A stretch of 64,000 nt of DNA from Nepenthes gracilis. Lineage: Eukaryota > Streptophyta > Magnoliopsida > Caryophyllales > Nepenthaceae. This document shows, one piece after another, positions 24,609 to 35,600 of this stretch. The position numbers were made by a program, and so were the translations under genes. Each line of letters starts with the position of its first letter. The first letter of the stretch is position 1. The notes under the pieces were generated by a model that saw nothing but the letters and a program-made list of their open reading frames with translations, was not told the origin of the DNA and did not search any database. The stretch covers positions 8,914,371-8,978,370 of the forward strand of contig BSYO01000026.1 in the NCBI GenBank assembly GCA_033239525.1, read 5' to 3'.

Positions 24609-26765
24609 TGTCACAAATTTGGATTCAGGTAAGTCTAATTAATTATAATTTATAAAATTTAAAATCCAAAAACTAAAATATAAAATTTTAACTCCGAGGA
24701 TGACAAATAAATAGACGATAAAAATTCATCACCCAAATAATAATAATAAATAGAATCCTAAATTCAATCACAGAATCTCATCAGACAATTATTCAGACAA
24801 TATAAACATAACCTACTCCAAACAGTCGTAAGGGAGGAATAAAATCAACCACATCATATCCAATATATATATAAACCAACCCAATAAATCCGATATAATC
24901 AAGCCCTACAACTGGACGAACTCAATATCCAACCTCATTTGATACATATCTAATTCGAAAATAAAACTGAACATACCAAAAGATGAAGTTGTGTCAAATC
25001 ACATATAATCTCCTACAATATATCCAAGCACACTAAATTTGAAAGGATATAAAATAGAAAACGTGAGTGTAAATCTTAAAAAGTATTAATCACATAATAT
25101 AAATAAATATGTCCGATAAATTAGATGAGGGTCCATAAATACATTTAAAACGGATATAATATACAAATCTAATGTCAAAAAATTGAGGGTAATAGATGTG
25201 AATTCAAAAAATGAATACCAGATGCAAATCTGAATAGCTGATGTAAGGTCCCACATCGGATGGGGAGGTGAACGAAGCGTGCCTTATAAAGGGCGTGGAT
25301 ACCTCTTCCATTGTGGACGCGTTTTGGGGGCGGCTGGGCCGTCTGCCAAGAATAAAACCGTGCGGGCTGCGTGTTGGCCTGGGACGCCGTAAGTTCCCCC
25401 AGCCCAAAGCGGACAATATCCACAGTGCGGATGCGCCGGGGACGTTACAAATGGTATCAGAGCCAGGATCCGGTCCGGTGTGCCAGCGGGGACGCTGGGT
25501 CCCCAAGGGGGTGGACTGTAAGGTCCCACATCGGATGGGGAGGTGAACGAAGTGTGCCTTATAAAGGGCGTGGATACCTCTTCCATTGTGGACGCGCTTT
25601 GGGGGAGGCTGGGCCGTCTGCCAGGAACAAAACCGTGCAGGCTGCGTGTTGGCCTGGGACGCCGTAAGTTCCCTCAGCCCAAAGCAGACAATATCCACAG
25701 TGCGGATTCGCCGGGGACATTACAGCTGATATTAAAAATCAAATCACAAATCCAAAACCAAATATCAAAAGTCAAATTACAAATCCAAATTATAATCTGA
25801 TATTGAATAACACAAATCTAAAAGTCTGAATATCAAAAGTCATGTTAGCAGTCTCGTACTCAAATCCTAGACTAAATCAAATCATAATCCAATCGGGACG
25901 TACTCATAACAAATCATGATCTGAAATTAAATCTTATAATCAAAATCATATCACATAACAAATCATGATCCGATATCATATCCATATAAAATATATATTG
26001 AACGAAATGAAATCTAGATCCAAATCACATGTGACTAAACAAAGATTGGAATGAAATCATATAAATCAAAATATATTCTAAAATGAATCACATATCTGAA
26101 TGTACAAAATTAACCCATGTCCCAACTTGGACAAACCTACGAATCTTAAATCAAAGTTCAAATAAAAATTCATACTGAAATACAAAGTACGCACGAAATC
26201 AGAGAATCAAAGGTCTTAAGAGACTAACATAGGAAGGGGTTACACATACTCCCGATAACCTTAAACCAATTTTATCTCATTTAGGCTAGCAGGTTAAGCC
26301 ATTTATAAATACAGCCTCCCCTAAATACAAAACAAGCTCATTGTGTTTTGCCACCCGCAGTATTGGGTGCAACCCTCAAGTTTATCTAATATATTAGGAC
26401 TTTCGAATATATTAATTTCATTAATTATCTTACGATAATTCTCATCAAACCAAACATAGGATAGGTCTAGTTACAAACAATGCCTCTTTTTTACTGGTGG
26501 AAGAAGAAGTCACAAATATTTTCTTGTTAGGAATAAAGTTTCCCTGTCAGAAGAGGCATTACAAATCACATATTTGAATCGGATCACATATTGAATCACA
26601 AAGGTAGTGACCTCATCCCTTGGTAGCATGCATGTGAACTAATACATGGTTCATGTATGTTTCATACCTATTTTCATACAAATATAATTAATTTTTAACA
26701 TATCCAGCTAATCCAAAAATAACAAATATTATTAAAATAAATCAAATGAGAATCGGAGTATTACA
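24609..26765 (-). repeat. Large LTR split by a TRIM, inserted in the Copia LTR
   Basis: It starts TGTCACAAATTTGG and ends GAGTATTACA. Read on the minus strand, the sequence just left is AAATGATATCAAAGA, similar to the string left of the LTR at 7,004, so some internal sequence of this element may survive between 24,420 and 24,608. It is about 1.67 kb without the 488 bp of the TRIM and its duplicated target. It shares blocks with 22,204-24,248. Confidence 0.5.
25242..25724 (+). mobile_element. Complete TRIM retrotransposon
   Basis: Two direct LTRs of 208 bp each (25,242-25,449 and 25,517-25,724) start TGTAAGGTCCCACATCGG and end TTACA. The 5' LTR is followed by A and TGGTATCAGAGCC (25,452-25,464), the exact initiator-Met primer-binding sequence. 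A G-rich tract (AAGGGGGTGGAC) precedes the 3' LTR. The internal region is only 67 bp, so it encodes nothing and must be moved by enzymes of another element. A perfect 5-bp target duplication GCTGA flanks it (25,237-25,241; 25,725-25,729). By eye the LTRs differ at about 10 of 208 positions, mostly CpG transitions. It resembles the CCCACATCGG TRIM-like repeats widespread in eudicots (from memory). There is no 5S-rRNA segment, so it is not Cassandra. Confidence 0.93.
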
Positions 26766-26774
26766 CCTATTAAT

Positions 26775-27285
26775 ACAGGAACTATACACCATGTAACAAA
26801 TAACCCGAATAATAATGAGTGTTAGACAAAAAGAGATGAAAAATATTCGGTAAAACATTATTTATAGCTTTAAAAATAGCATACCCATAATTGGTGGATA
26901 TTGAAATATAATTTGAAACACAACTAAAGACTTGAATCTTCCTCTTCTCCATTTTCTCTCTTTTTCTCATTGTGGCAGCGCCCTCTAGGTCTTAAAATTG
27001 CAAGTGATTTACCCTAAAACATGTAAGTGTATTTTTATACTACAAACTAGAATTAGAGCACCCATCAAGCGTGCCTCGAGCTTGCCTCAAGTATGCACCT
27101 TCTATTTTCAATACTCCAGGTGCCCCTAAGGCGCACGTATAATGAAATAGGTCCTCATACCCGAGTCATGTGCCTGTTTGGAATTTTTCTCCAGGTTAAT
27201 ATGGTACATGTGTGTCCTTATTTGAGCCACCGAATGACACATTAAATGGGTATGGGCCCACAAGGAAGTGACTGATAACCCAACA
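26775..27285 (-). repeat. Copia 5' LTR, U3/R part
   Basis: It starts on the minus strand with TGTTGGGTTATCAGTCAC and contains a TATAAAAATAC box near 27,035 and a GA-rich leader. It pairs with 17,692-18,186. The LTR continues beyond the large inserted LTR at 24,273-24,420. Confidence 0.6.
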
Positions 27286-27756
27286 ATCCTACTATGTAGT
27301 ATTTTCTTAATAATGATGACTATTTAATTAGAATTCAGACGGATGGACTATCATAAATATTAGATCAAGGAAGGGCTCCATTTTTTAAAGAAATAGAGTA
27401 GCTTATTCTTTGAATTTGGACTATTTATTTGTAAATGGATTATCTAATTATTTTTAAAAAAATAATAAATTAATTAAAATTAGTTATAAAATTATAACTA
27501 TCTATTTAAAAACTGACGGTCCCAAATCTAAAAAATAATCCCTTTCATATTTTTAAGAGATAGAGAACCCATTGTTCCCATAAATATCTTGTCCAAGTGA
27601 AACTGCAATTGAATGTGGTCATACCACAGATGATTTTGGCTAAATTGAGCCTTATTAACAATTTATTGATATTTATCATGTAGTTTATAATTACGAAAAA
27701 TATCGACATGCAAATAGCAATTGAATAAGAACTCAATCAACACAAACGAGTTAATA

Positions 27757-27776
27757 TATATATATATATATATATA
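27757..27776. repeat. (TA)n microsatellite
   Basis: About ten TA units lie between the Copia remnant and the 3' end of RL-A. The rest of 27,290-28,090 shows no gene; it probably holds the RL-A 3' UTR and polyadenylation region. Confidence 0.8.
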
Positions 27777-28094
27777 AATTAATATTTCACATTCCAAGAC
27801 ACTACTTAAACTAAGGGGAAAACAAGTCTATTCTACATAAAAAGTAACATCACGTAATTAAAGATTAATTTGATTCACGAAGTTCTTGCACATTAGGAGC
27901 ACGTTGAATCGCATTTAGGTGCTCTAAGATAGGAAAATTATGCGCACAACAAATTAAGAAACTTTCTGATCACTAATTAAGAGATGGGGTCTTGATTCCT
28001 GGCTCTCGACTCTTAAGTCGGCGCTGCTGCTGCTACTACTTTTGCATCATATCCTTATTTTTTGCATATTTAAAAGATTTGAATAGCGGGTTGC

Positions 28095-28119
28095 TCAGCG
28101 GAGCTTCAGGTTCTTCATT
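28095..28119 (-). other. RL-A exon 2 (25-nt terminal coding exon)
   Basis: The minus strand has a pyrimidine-rich tract (CTTCTTCTTTGATC), then TAACTCTGCAG, then an exon reading (AG)A ATG AAG AAC CTG AAG CTC CGC TGA. That is [12 protein letters not shown]. RL proteins characteristically end in EEKR/EEQR followed by a short M-x-N-L/M-K-L-x tail after an intron at this phase, so phase, acceptor and peptide all agree. Confidence 0.75.
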
Positions 28120-31100
28120 CTGCAGAGTTAGATCAAAGAAGAAGTGTCATGTAGTCTATTGATTTACAGGAATAGAGACAAATCAAAGATTTATGATAAA
28201 CAATCTTTAGCCATGAGGAGAACACCAGCGGCGAAGCATCAAAAGTTTTGAAGCGACTAATAGTAGCCTTCTGGCTCCAAACCTTGTGCACTTGTGTTTC
28301 AGAAATGGTTGCTGCAATCAGAATCTCCATGCCGTCGTTTGTTTTGACTGGTTTGGGATTATAGAAATTGACAAGGTTGAGTTGCAGCGCCAGCCGACTA
28401 GGCTAGGAAAGCCATTCCCATGAACGTTGGTCAGAGGCTCCAAGCGACGCTGGGTTCTAGGGAGTAGGTGAATAATTTGAAGATTAGCGAGCGTGGGCTC
28501 ATTCTTTGTGTAAACAAGCTCGTATGGCCAAGCCCAAAAATGTGAAATCTTCAATGATTTCATGGCATACAATTGAGTTACTAAAATTTCTGAACAACGT
28601 ATGAAAGGCCGATGGCCACGCAAAGAATCAAAGTTGCCTGTCCTTGTGAGGAGAGAAGACAGGATTTTCTGCAGTGTTTAGTATTCAGTGAGTATTACAG
28701 TAAGTAGAGAGAGAGAGAAGTAAATAGTAAGAGTAAGGCTAGTATTGTGCAATACGTTATAGAGGATCTCCTGCCTACCGTTTATGCTAGCTAAGATGCC
28801 CATCCGTTGTATTTTGCCGGGAAAAGTAATACAAATTTAAGATTATTTGATTACTCCTTTTAATAATGTATTCAGATCTTAAAAAGGGCTTATTTGTCAT
28901 GCGTGCATAGTGCGAATACCACCACGATAGTCCCTCATGAGTGGCGGGAGACGGTGGCAGCCCGCAAGGGGATCGGGTACTGGGATGTTGACAACTTAGT
29001 ATTAACCAACTGTTGAGTGATATCATTTGAGTACAGAGACGAGGCCGATGATTAATATTTTTATTTATGGGTGATAAGCGAACTTGTTTTTGACTGAACT
29101 AGATTAATTTTTGAAATAGGATTTGTGTCTTAAATTATACAATTAAATTTCGACCCCGGTAAAAATAACGAAAGTAGTAAAAATTAAATATTCAATACAC
29201 GTAAAGAATATTTAATTCCAGATGCTAATGATACTAACAAGCATGCAAAATATAAATGAGTGTAAGTAATAAAAAAAGATACGATTTCTGGTGACAAAGG
29301 GAAAACTCGATACCCACGGTAATCGAGAAAAACCCTCCGGGTTTCAACGGCCAGGAAAGCAATGCACTATGAAAATCAACTTACAGACCGGGTGGTAACG
29401 ACACGCTAACCTAGCCGACTTACTCCCGTCTTGTGATCCCTACAAAGAAACTCCTTCGATTTGCCCACGGTAATGGAATCGGACACCTTCCGGTCTTCAC
29501 GTCAATCTTCCTTCTTGAGCCACTTGAATTGCCAAATACGATCGGGTCTCCTTTTTCAATGAACCGATGTCTCCAACGAAGGTAGAAGAATGAAAGTGTT
29601 TAAATGATTAAGAAAAATTGTAGAAAAAACTTGTTAAAACATGAAGTTCAGAGTCGTAGCTTTTGGTTTTCTCAAAAGAAGTAAGATCAATGTAGCATAA
29701 GCAACGTTCTTCTCAAGTGGGGCATGAAACTTGTCTATCAAGAGTCCTAGGGTTTCAAAATTATAAGACAATTATTTATAGATGGCTCAAAAAAACGCAT
29801 TCAAAAAGTGGTCCGTTGCCGCGGCGCTCGAGCGCGGCTCAAGCGCGTGGCAGGCTCATGGGGGGTTTCCAGAGAAACCTTATGTGCGCTCGAGCGCGGA
29901 GGCGGCGAGCAGCGAGCGGGCCCTTTCTGAATTTTGTGCTCGAGCGCTTGGCGAGCACAATGCTTCTGGTTTTTGGGATCGAGCGGGTAGAGAGTGCAGA
30001 GCTTCATTTGTGATCCCTACAAAGGAACTCCTTGGATTTGCCCGCGGTAATAGAATCGGACACCTTCCGATCTTCACGTCAATCTTTCCTCTTGAGCCAC
30101 TTGAATTGCCAAATACGATCGGGTCTCCTTTTTCAATGAACCGATGTCTCCAACGAAGGTAGAAGAAGGAAGTATTTAAATGATTAAGAAAAATTGTAGA
30201 GAAAACTTGTTAAAACATGAAGTTCAGAGCCGTAGCTTTTGGTTTTCTCAAGAGAAGTAAAATCAATGGAGCATAAGCAACTTTCTTCTCAAGTGGGGTA
30301 CGAAACTTGTCTATCAAGAGTCCTAGGGTTTCAAAATTATAAGACAAGTATTTATAGATGGCGCAAAAAAACGCATTCAAAAAGTGGCCTTTCCTCTTGA
30401 GCCACGCTCAAACGCGTGGCTCCTTTTTCAGGCTCGACGGGGGTTTCGATTAGAAAAATTGTGAAAACGCTCGAGCGCGGAGGTGGTTTTCGAAAGTAAA
30501 ATCAATGGAGCATAAGCCTTTCTTCTCAAGTGGGATTGTGCTCGAGTGCTAGGGTTTTGAGCACAATATTTATAGATTTTTGGGATCGGCGGGTAGTGGC
30601 CCGTTTTGGTCGGCTCTGAGCATGGCTCAAGAGTGGCGGCTCAGGGGGTTTCGGAGCTTTGGCGCTCGAGAGAGCATGGGGGCCCTTTCTGGATTTTGTG
30701 CTCGAGTGCTTGGCGAGCAGCTCATCGGCGGGTAGAGTGCGTGGGATTTTGGGCTCGGCGACTAGAGCATGGGGCGGGGATTTTGGGCTCGGGCGAGTAG
30801 AGCTCACGGTATTGGTATCCCTAGATCGGAGCAGACGGACAAGATATAACCTCGACATCGATACAATAGTACATATGGTCACGGAATATGCCAATTAGAA
30901 AAATGACTCTAACAATCTCCCCCTTTGGCAATTTCGTGATAAAACCCAGAAAGTAAATAAATATAAGTGAAGCACGGGTTCAGATACCACCGAGATAGAA
31001 CCCGTGTACATAAAAATCTACGTTTAGTGAAAAATAAAACGTCAATGTTGTGACGGCTACATCGATATTGCAACAGAGTTGCCTGGTCAAGCAGGGTTAG

Positions 31101-32587
31101 TACCAACATTGGCATAATATGATATAATAAAGAAAATAACATGTAGTAGTAAAATTAATAAGATACAAGTAGTACAGAAAGTTAAGAAGAACGGCCCCAC
31201 AGAAATAACAAGCACAGAAATAATAAGTCTTCCCCTAACATAAATAATAACGTCTCCTCTAATCTCCCCCTTTCAAAATGAACTAGATCTCCCCCTTTTT
31301 GTCACGAAGAGCCAAAGAGAGGGGATCACTCAGAAGCAGAAGAATCGTCGGAGGGCGGAGTACCATAATGACGCCGCCGCCATCGCTAAAGCTCAACCTC
31401 CTGGGCAGCCAAACGATCATCCAACCGTTCAAAACCAGTCAAGTATGTGCGACTGTAGTTGAGACTAGGAAGCAAGAATCCGCTACTGTGAGGAATACAG
31501 ACGCTCAAAATGGTTGACAAGACGAGACAACTGACCCATCAAAGCGGCTGAGGAAGATGTGGAGTGTCGATGAGGAGTAGACGGTCTAGGACCAGATGGG
31601 TCAGGGAAGGATAAGGCAGAGCCAGATGGGCCATCGTCGGGCTGAGGAGGAGGTACCGCAGGGAGAGGTTCATCGAATGGCTCCTGGGGGTCCATAGCAA
31701 AGCGACGTGCGTGGGACTGACCTCGAGCAAAAGTAGTGGAAGTGATGGGGCGGTCGAGCTGGAGATGAGAAAAATCAAAAAAGGGGTAACCGAGCCCGGC
31801 AAGCAACCGCTGAATGAGGCACCCGTGTGGAAGGTTGTCCTCTTTACGAGAGGTGAAGTGGGAAATAATGTGAGAGATGATGTGGGACGGCAAATCAATG
31901 GGCCGACCACTCAGTAGAACATACAAGAGTAAGGCTTTGTCCATGGGAATGGACAAGAAGTGAGAGATAGGAAACAGGCTCGTAAGAATGATGCGGCTCA
32001 CAACCAAAGGCCGGGGAGAGAGGTAGGAGGTCTTAAAAGTTCTACCATTCCACTCCATAAGAGCACATGGAGAAATGTAGCAACCTCATTTGGACGAGGC
32101 CGAGAGAATGGAGGAAAGGAATAAGTCGGGTTTGTCACTAGAGAAAGGCCAAGAACGCGGGCAAGAATATCTGGAGTAATGTGATCGTATGCCCCTCACA
32201 CGAAGGTGGAGAAGGAATCGAAAGAAATCTCGTGAATATTAGAGTAAAATTCTTGAATGAGAATAAGGAACGGAGCAATCAAACCTGTGAGGGCTGGCTT
32301 CCAACAGCGGTCAGTGAAGACAGAAGATATCGAAGGGTCGAGAGAGTCAAGACGGACTTCCCGTTCAAGGCAAAGTTGCCGATGGGACATGTGGGTGGTA
32401 AATAGTATCTCTGCCTCTGGACTGATAAAGCGATCGGGAGCAGAGAGCCCACTCGGTCGAGTGCGTTTGCCACTCGACTTACGCGCCAAGAACTTTCTCG
32501 GGGCCGATAGCTGAAAAAAATTTAAGGACACTAAAATCAGGCAATATTGAGGCTTTGGACTTCCTCCCCCTTAGGCTTATATGAATA

Positions 32588-32631
<44 letters not shown>

Positions 32632-35600
32632 CATACATATATATATATACATACATACATACATATATATATATACATACATACATACATATATACATGC
32701 ATATACATACATATATACATACATATACATACATATATATATATACATATATATATTATTTATTTATTATTACTTAAGAAGCGGTGAAGTGGCGTGCAGC
32801 GGAGCCATGAACAAGGTCGGCTTCAAGCAGCGGCTGGCAGCTCAAGAACTGCACGGCTGCAGACAGGCGCAAAGCAAGCGCCGAGAAGGAAGGGAACACA
32901 GCGCTGGAGGGCCACCGGTGCACCGCCACCCTCAACCACGTTACCAGCCGAGGTTTGACAGCCAGGAGGAGCACCCACACCGGTGGATTTGGTCGCCCGG
33001 CCACTGGTGGGTGAGAAAACACTGGAAAGCACCATGAACGAGCGGTGTGACACATGACACCGATGACTCACAGAGTCCATGGACAGTGCACAAAATCCAC
33101 GCAAGAACCGGTGGATTTGGAGTAAATATGTTAGCAATTAGTGACTCGGGAAGACAGCCAACCAAAGGAAAGGGAAAAAGGGGCTGGCAACGCCATGAAC
33201 GGCAGTCGACAACAGTGAAAAAAAACAGAGAGAGAGGAGAGAGAATTTACCTTGATAACGCCCACAATGAAAAGGAAGGAGGGTAGATCTGAAGGTGAGT
33301 GAGAGTGAGAGATGCAGCCGATACAAGGAAACCGTGCAAACAGAGAGGAAGAACGCGAGGGTTGTGGGCGGTGCATGCTGCACGCTAGAGGATAAAGGGA
33401 GCAGCGTGCGCTCGAGCCCACAGCGGGCGAGCACAGGAGTGCGCACCTTTTTCTTTTTTTTTTGTTTTTGTGTTGGTTTTTTTTTAAATTGTAGGCGTTA
33501 TTCATCAGGTGGCGAGCACACTCCGATGGCAGTTCTCAAAAATTCAAACCGCACACTATCTAAGGGTTTGGTGATGATGTTAGCTAGTTGATGTTCAGTT
33601 GGAGTATGTGCAAGTGATATGACTCAAGTTTTCACAAGTTCACGAATGAAATGATGCCGAATATCGATATGTTTGGTGCATGAATGTTAGACAGGGTTTT
33701 CAGAAATATTCATAGTACTGGTATTGTCACAGTAAATCTGCATAGTGTCCTCGATAATATCGTAGCCAATGAGCATTTGTTTCATCCATAGAGTTGTGTG
33801 CAACAACTTCCCGTGGCTATGTATTCGGCTTCGGCCGTAGATAATGAGATGGAGTTTTATTTCTTACTCATACAGGCCAACAGGCTAGAGCCAACATAAA
33901 AACACCCATCGGAAGTACTCTTTCGATCCTCAATATTTTCGGCCCAATCGGTATCGAAGTATCCGGCGAAAGCAAAATTTGACTCGTTAGAGACAAAAAT
34001 CCCAAAATCAGACGTCTCGTTGATATATCGAATAATACATTTAACAGCACTTAAATGGGATTCTTTTGGATCAGATTGATAACGGGTACAGACACCGACA
34101 CTAAATGCAATGTCGGGTCGGCTAGCTATCAAATACAGGAGACTACCGATCATGCTTCTATAAAGAAATAGATCAACGCTCTTATCCGCAGGATCATGAT
34201 CCAACTTTGAGGAAGTGCTCATGTGTGATCGAGAAAGTTTGGAGTTATCAAGATTGAAGCGTTTGATAAGGTCCTTGGCATATTTGACTTGGGAAATAAA
34301 GGTACCATGAGAGAGTTGCCCAATTTGTAAGCCAAGGAAGTATATAAGTTCTCCGATCATACTCATTTCGAATTCTGAGGCCATACAGTCTGCAAAGGAA
34401 TGAGCACGGGAGTCTACAGTAGCGCCAAAAACGATGTCATCAACATAAACTTGGGCTACCAACATATATTTTTCAGTCATTTGGACAAATAAAGTTTTAT
34501 CAACACTGCCTCAAACAAAACCATGATCACAAAGGTACGATATGAGACGCTCGTACCAAGCTCTGGGAGCTTGCTTAAGGCCGTAGAGAGCCTTTTTTAG
34601 CTTGTACATATGATCCGAAAATGCAGGATTTATAAAACCTTTCGGTTGTTCTACATAAACCTCATCTTGAATGAACCCAATTAGTAATGCACTTTTGACA
34701 TCCATTTGGTACAGTTTAAAGCCCATGGTACACGCAACAGATAGAAGAATACGAATAGGCTCAAGACGGGCCACATGAGCAAACGTCTCATCATAGTCAA
34801 TGCCTTATACTTGAGTATATCCTTGAGCAAAAAGGCGAGCTTTATTTTGGGTGATATTCTCATTTTCATCAGTTTTATTTTTGAATATCCATTTGGTCCC
34901 AATGACATTTGTATGGGTAGGACGGGGAACCAAGGACCATACATCATTCCTCACAAATCGATTTAGTTCCTCATGCATGGCATTTGTCCAGCACTCATCG
35001 AATAAGGCCTCTTCTACCTTTTTTGGTTCGATGTAAGATACATAACAGGTATAGGCGAGCTGATTTAGAATGCAGCGACGCAGCCTCATACCGTCATTAA
35101 TATCGCCTAATATAAGGTCCTTTAGATGATTAAGCTTAACTCTGGCAGAAGGTTCCTTTGTAGAAATGGCGGTAGGAGTTACTTGCTCAATATCGAAAAA
35201 AGATAAGTTGGGTGAGGAGTCATCATGATCATCTTCTTTATTCGAACAATCAGTGCTTTTAGGCTGGTCATGAGGAATGCCATTCACAACAACATTTATG
35301 GATTCCATAACCGTTTTAGTGCGCAAATTGAAGACTCGATAGGCTCGAATAGTTAGGAAATATCCCAAGAATATTCCTTCATCACTCTTTGAGTCAAACT
35401 TTCCTAAGTTTTTCCTATCATGTAGAATAAAGTATTGACAGTCGAAGATATGAAAATACTTAACATTGGGTTTCTTTCCTTTCCAAAGTTCATAAGGGGT
35501 TATTTCTGTCCCAGGTCTTAGGTAAACCCGATTGATTATTAGACAGGTCGTACTCACAGCTTTGCCCCAGAAGTGCATGGCAATATTTTTACATTGCATC

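Larger units (their letters stand above)
17692..27285 (-). mobile_element. Decayed Tnt1-94-like Copia split by nested insertions
   Basis: In minus-strand order the parts are: U3/R of the 5' LTR (27,285 to about 26,775), a large LTR (26,765-24,609), U5 of the 5' LTR ending TCTAACA at 24,273, a primer-binding site (TGGTATTAGAGGC, 24,258-24,270), and a second large LTR (24,248-22,204). Then follow gag-pol (22,170-18,195) and a 3' LTR remnant (18,186-17,692). The outer U3 starts match (GTGACTGATAACCCAACA at the right, GTGACTCATAACCAAATA at the left). The left LTR lacks U5, and I see no target duplication, so the outer left end is probably deleted. Confidence 0.6.

Noticed and set aside
25242..25724. 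Cassandra-type TRIM
   Set aside because: No 5S rRNA-like segment with its internal promoter boxes is present in the LTRs.
25175..25800. Several frames of up to 164 codons on both strands
   Set aside because: All are readings of the two TRIM LTRs; the similarity between frames reflects the direct repeats.
29717..30898. GC-rich frames rich in Ala/Arg/Ser
   Set aside because: They lie inside the SIRE LTR and its duplication; no domain, and the frame is not shared with the other LTR.
32479..32787. Frames of MYIYIYICMY type
   Set aside because: Pure translation of the TA/CATA microsatellite.
32774..33505. Multiple frames of 80-124 codons in the SIRE spacer
   Set aside because: They overlap on both strands without family resemblance; position and composition fit the untranslated spacer between pol and the env-like ORF.
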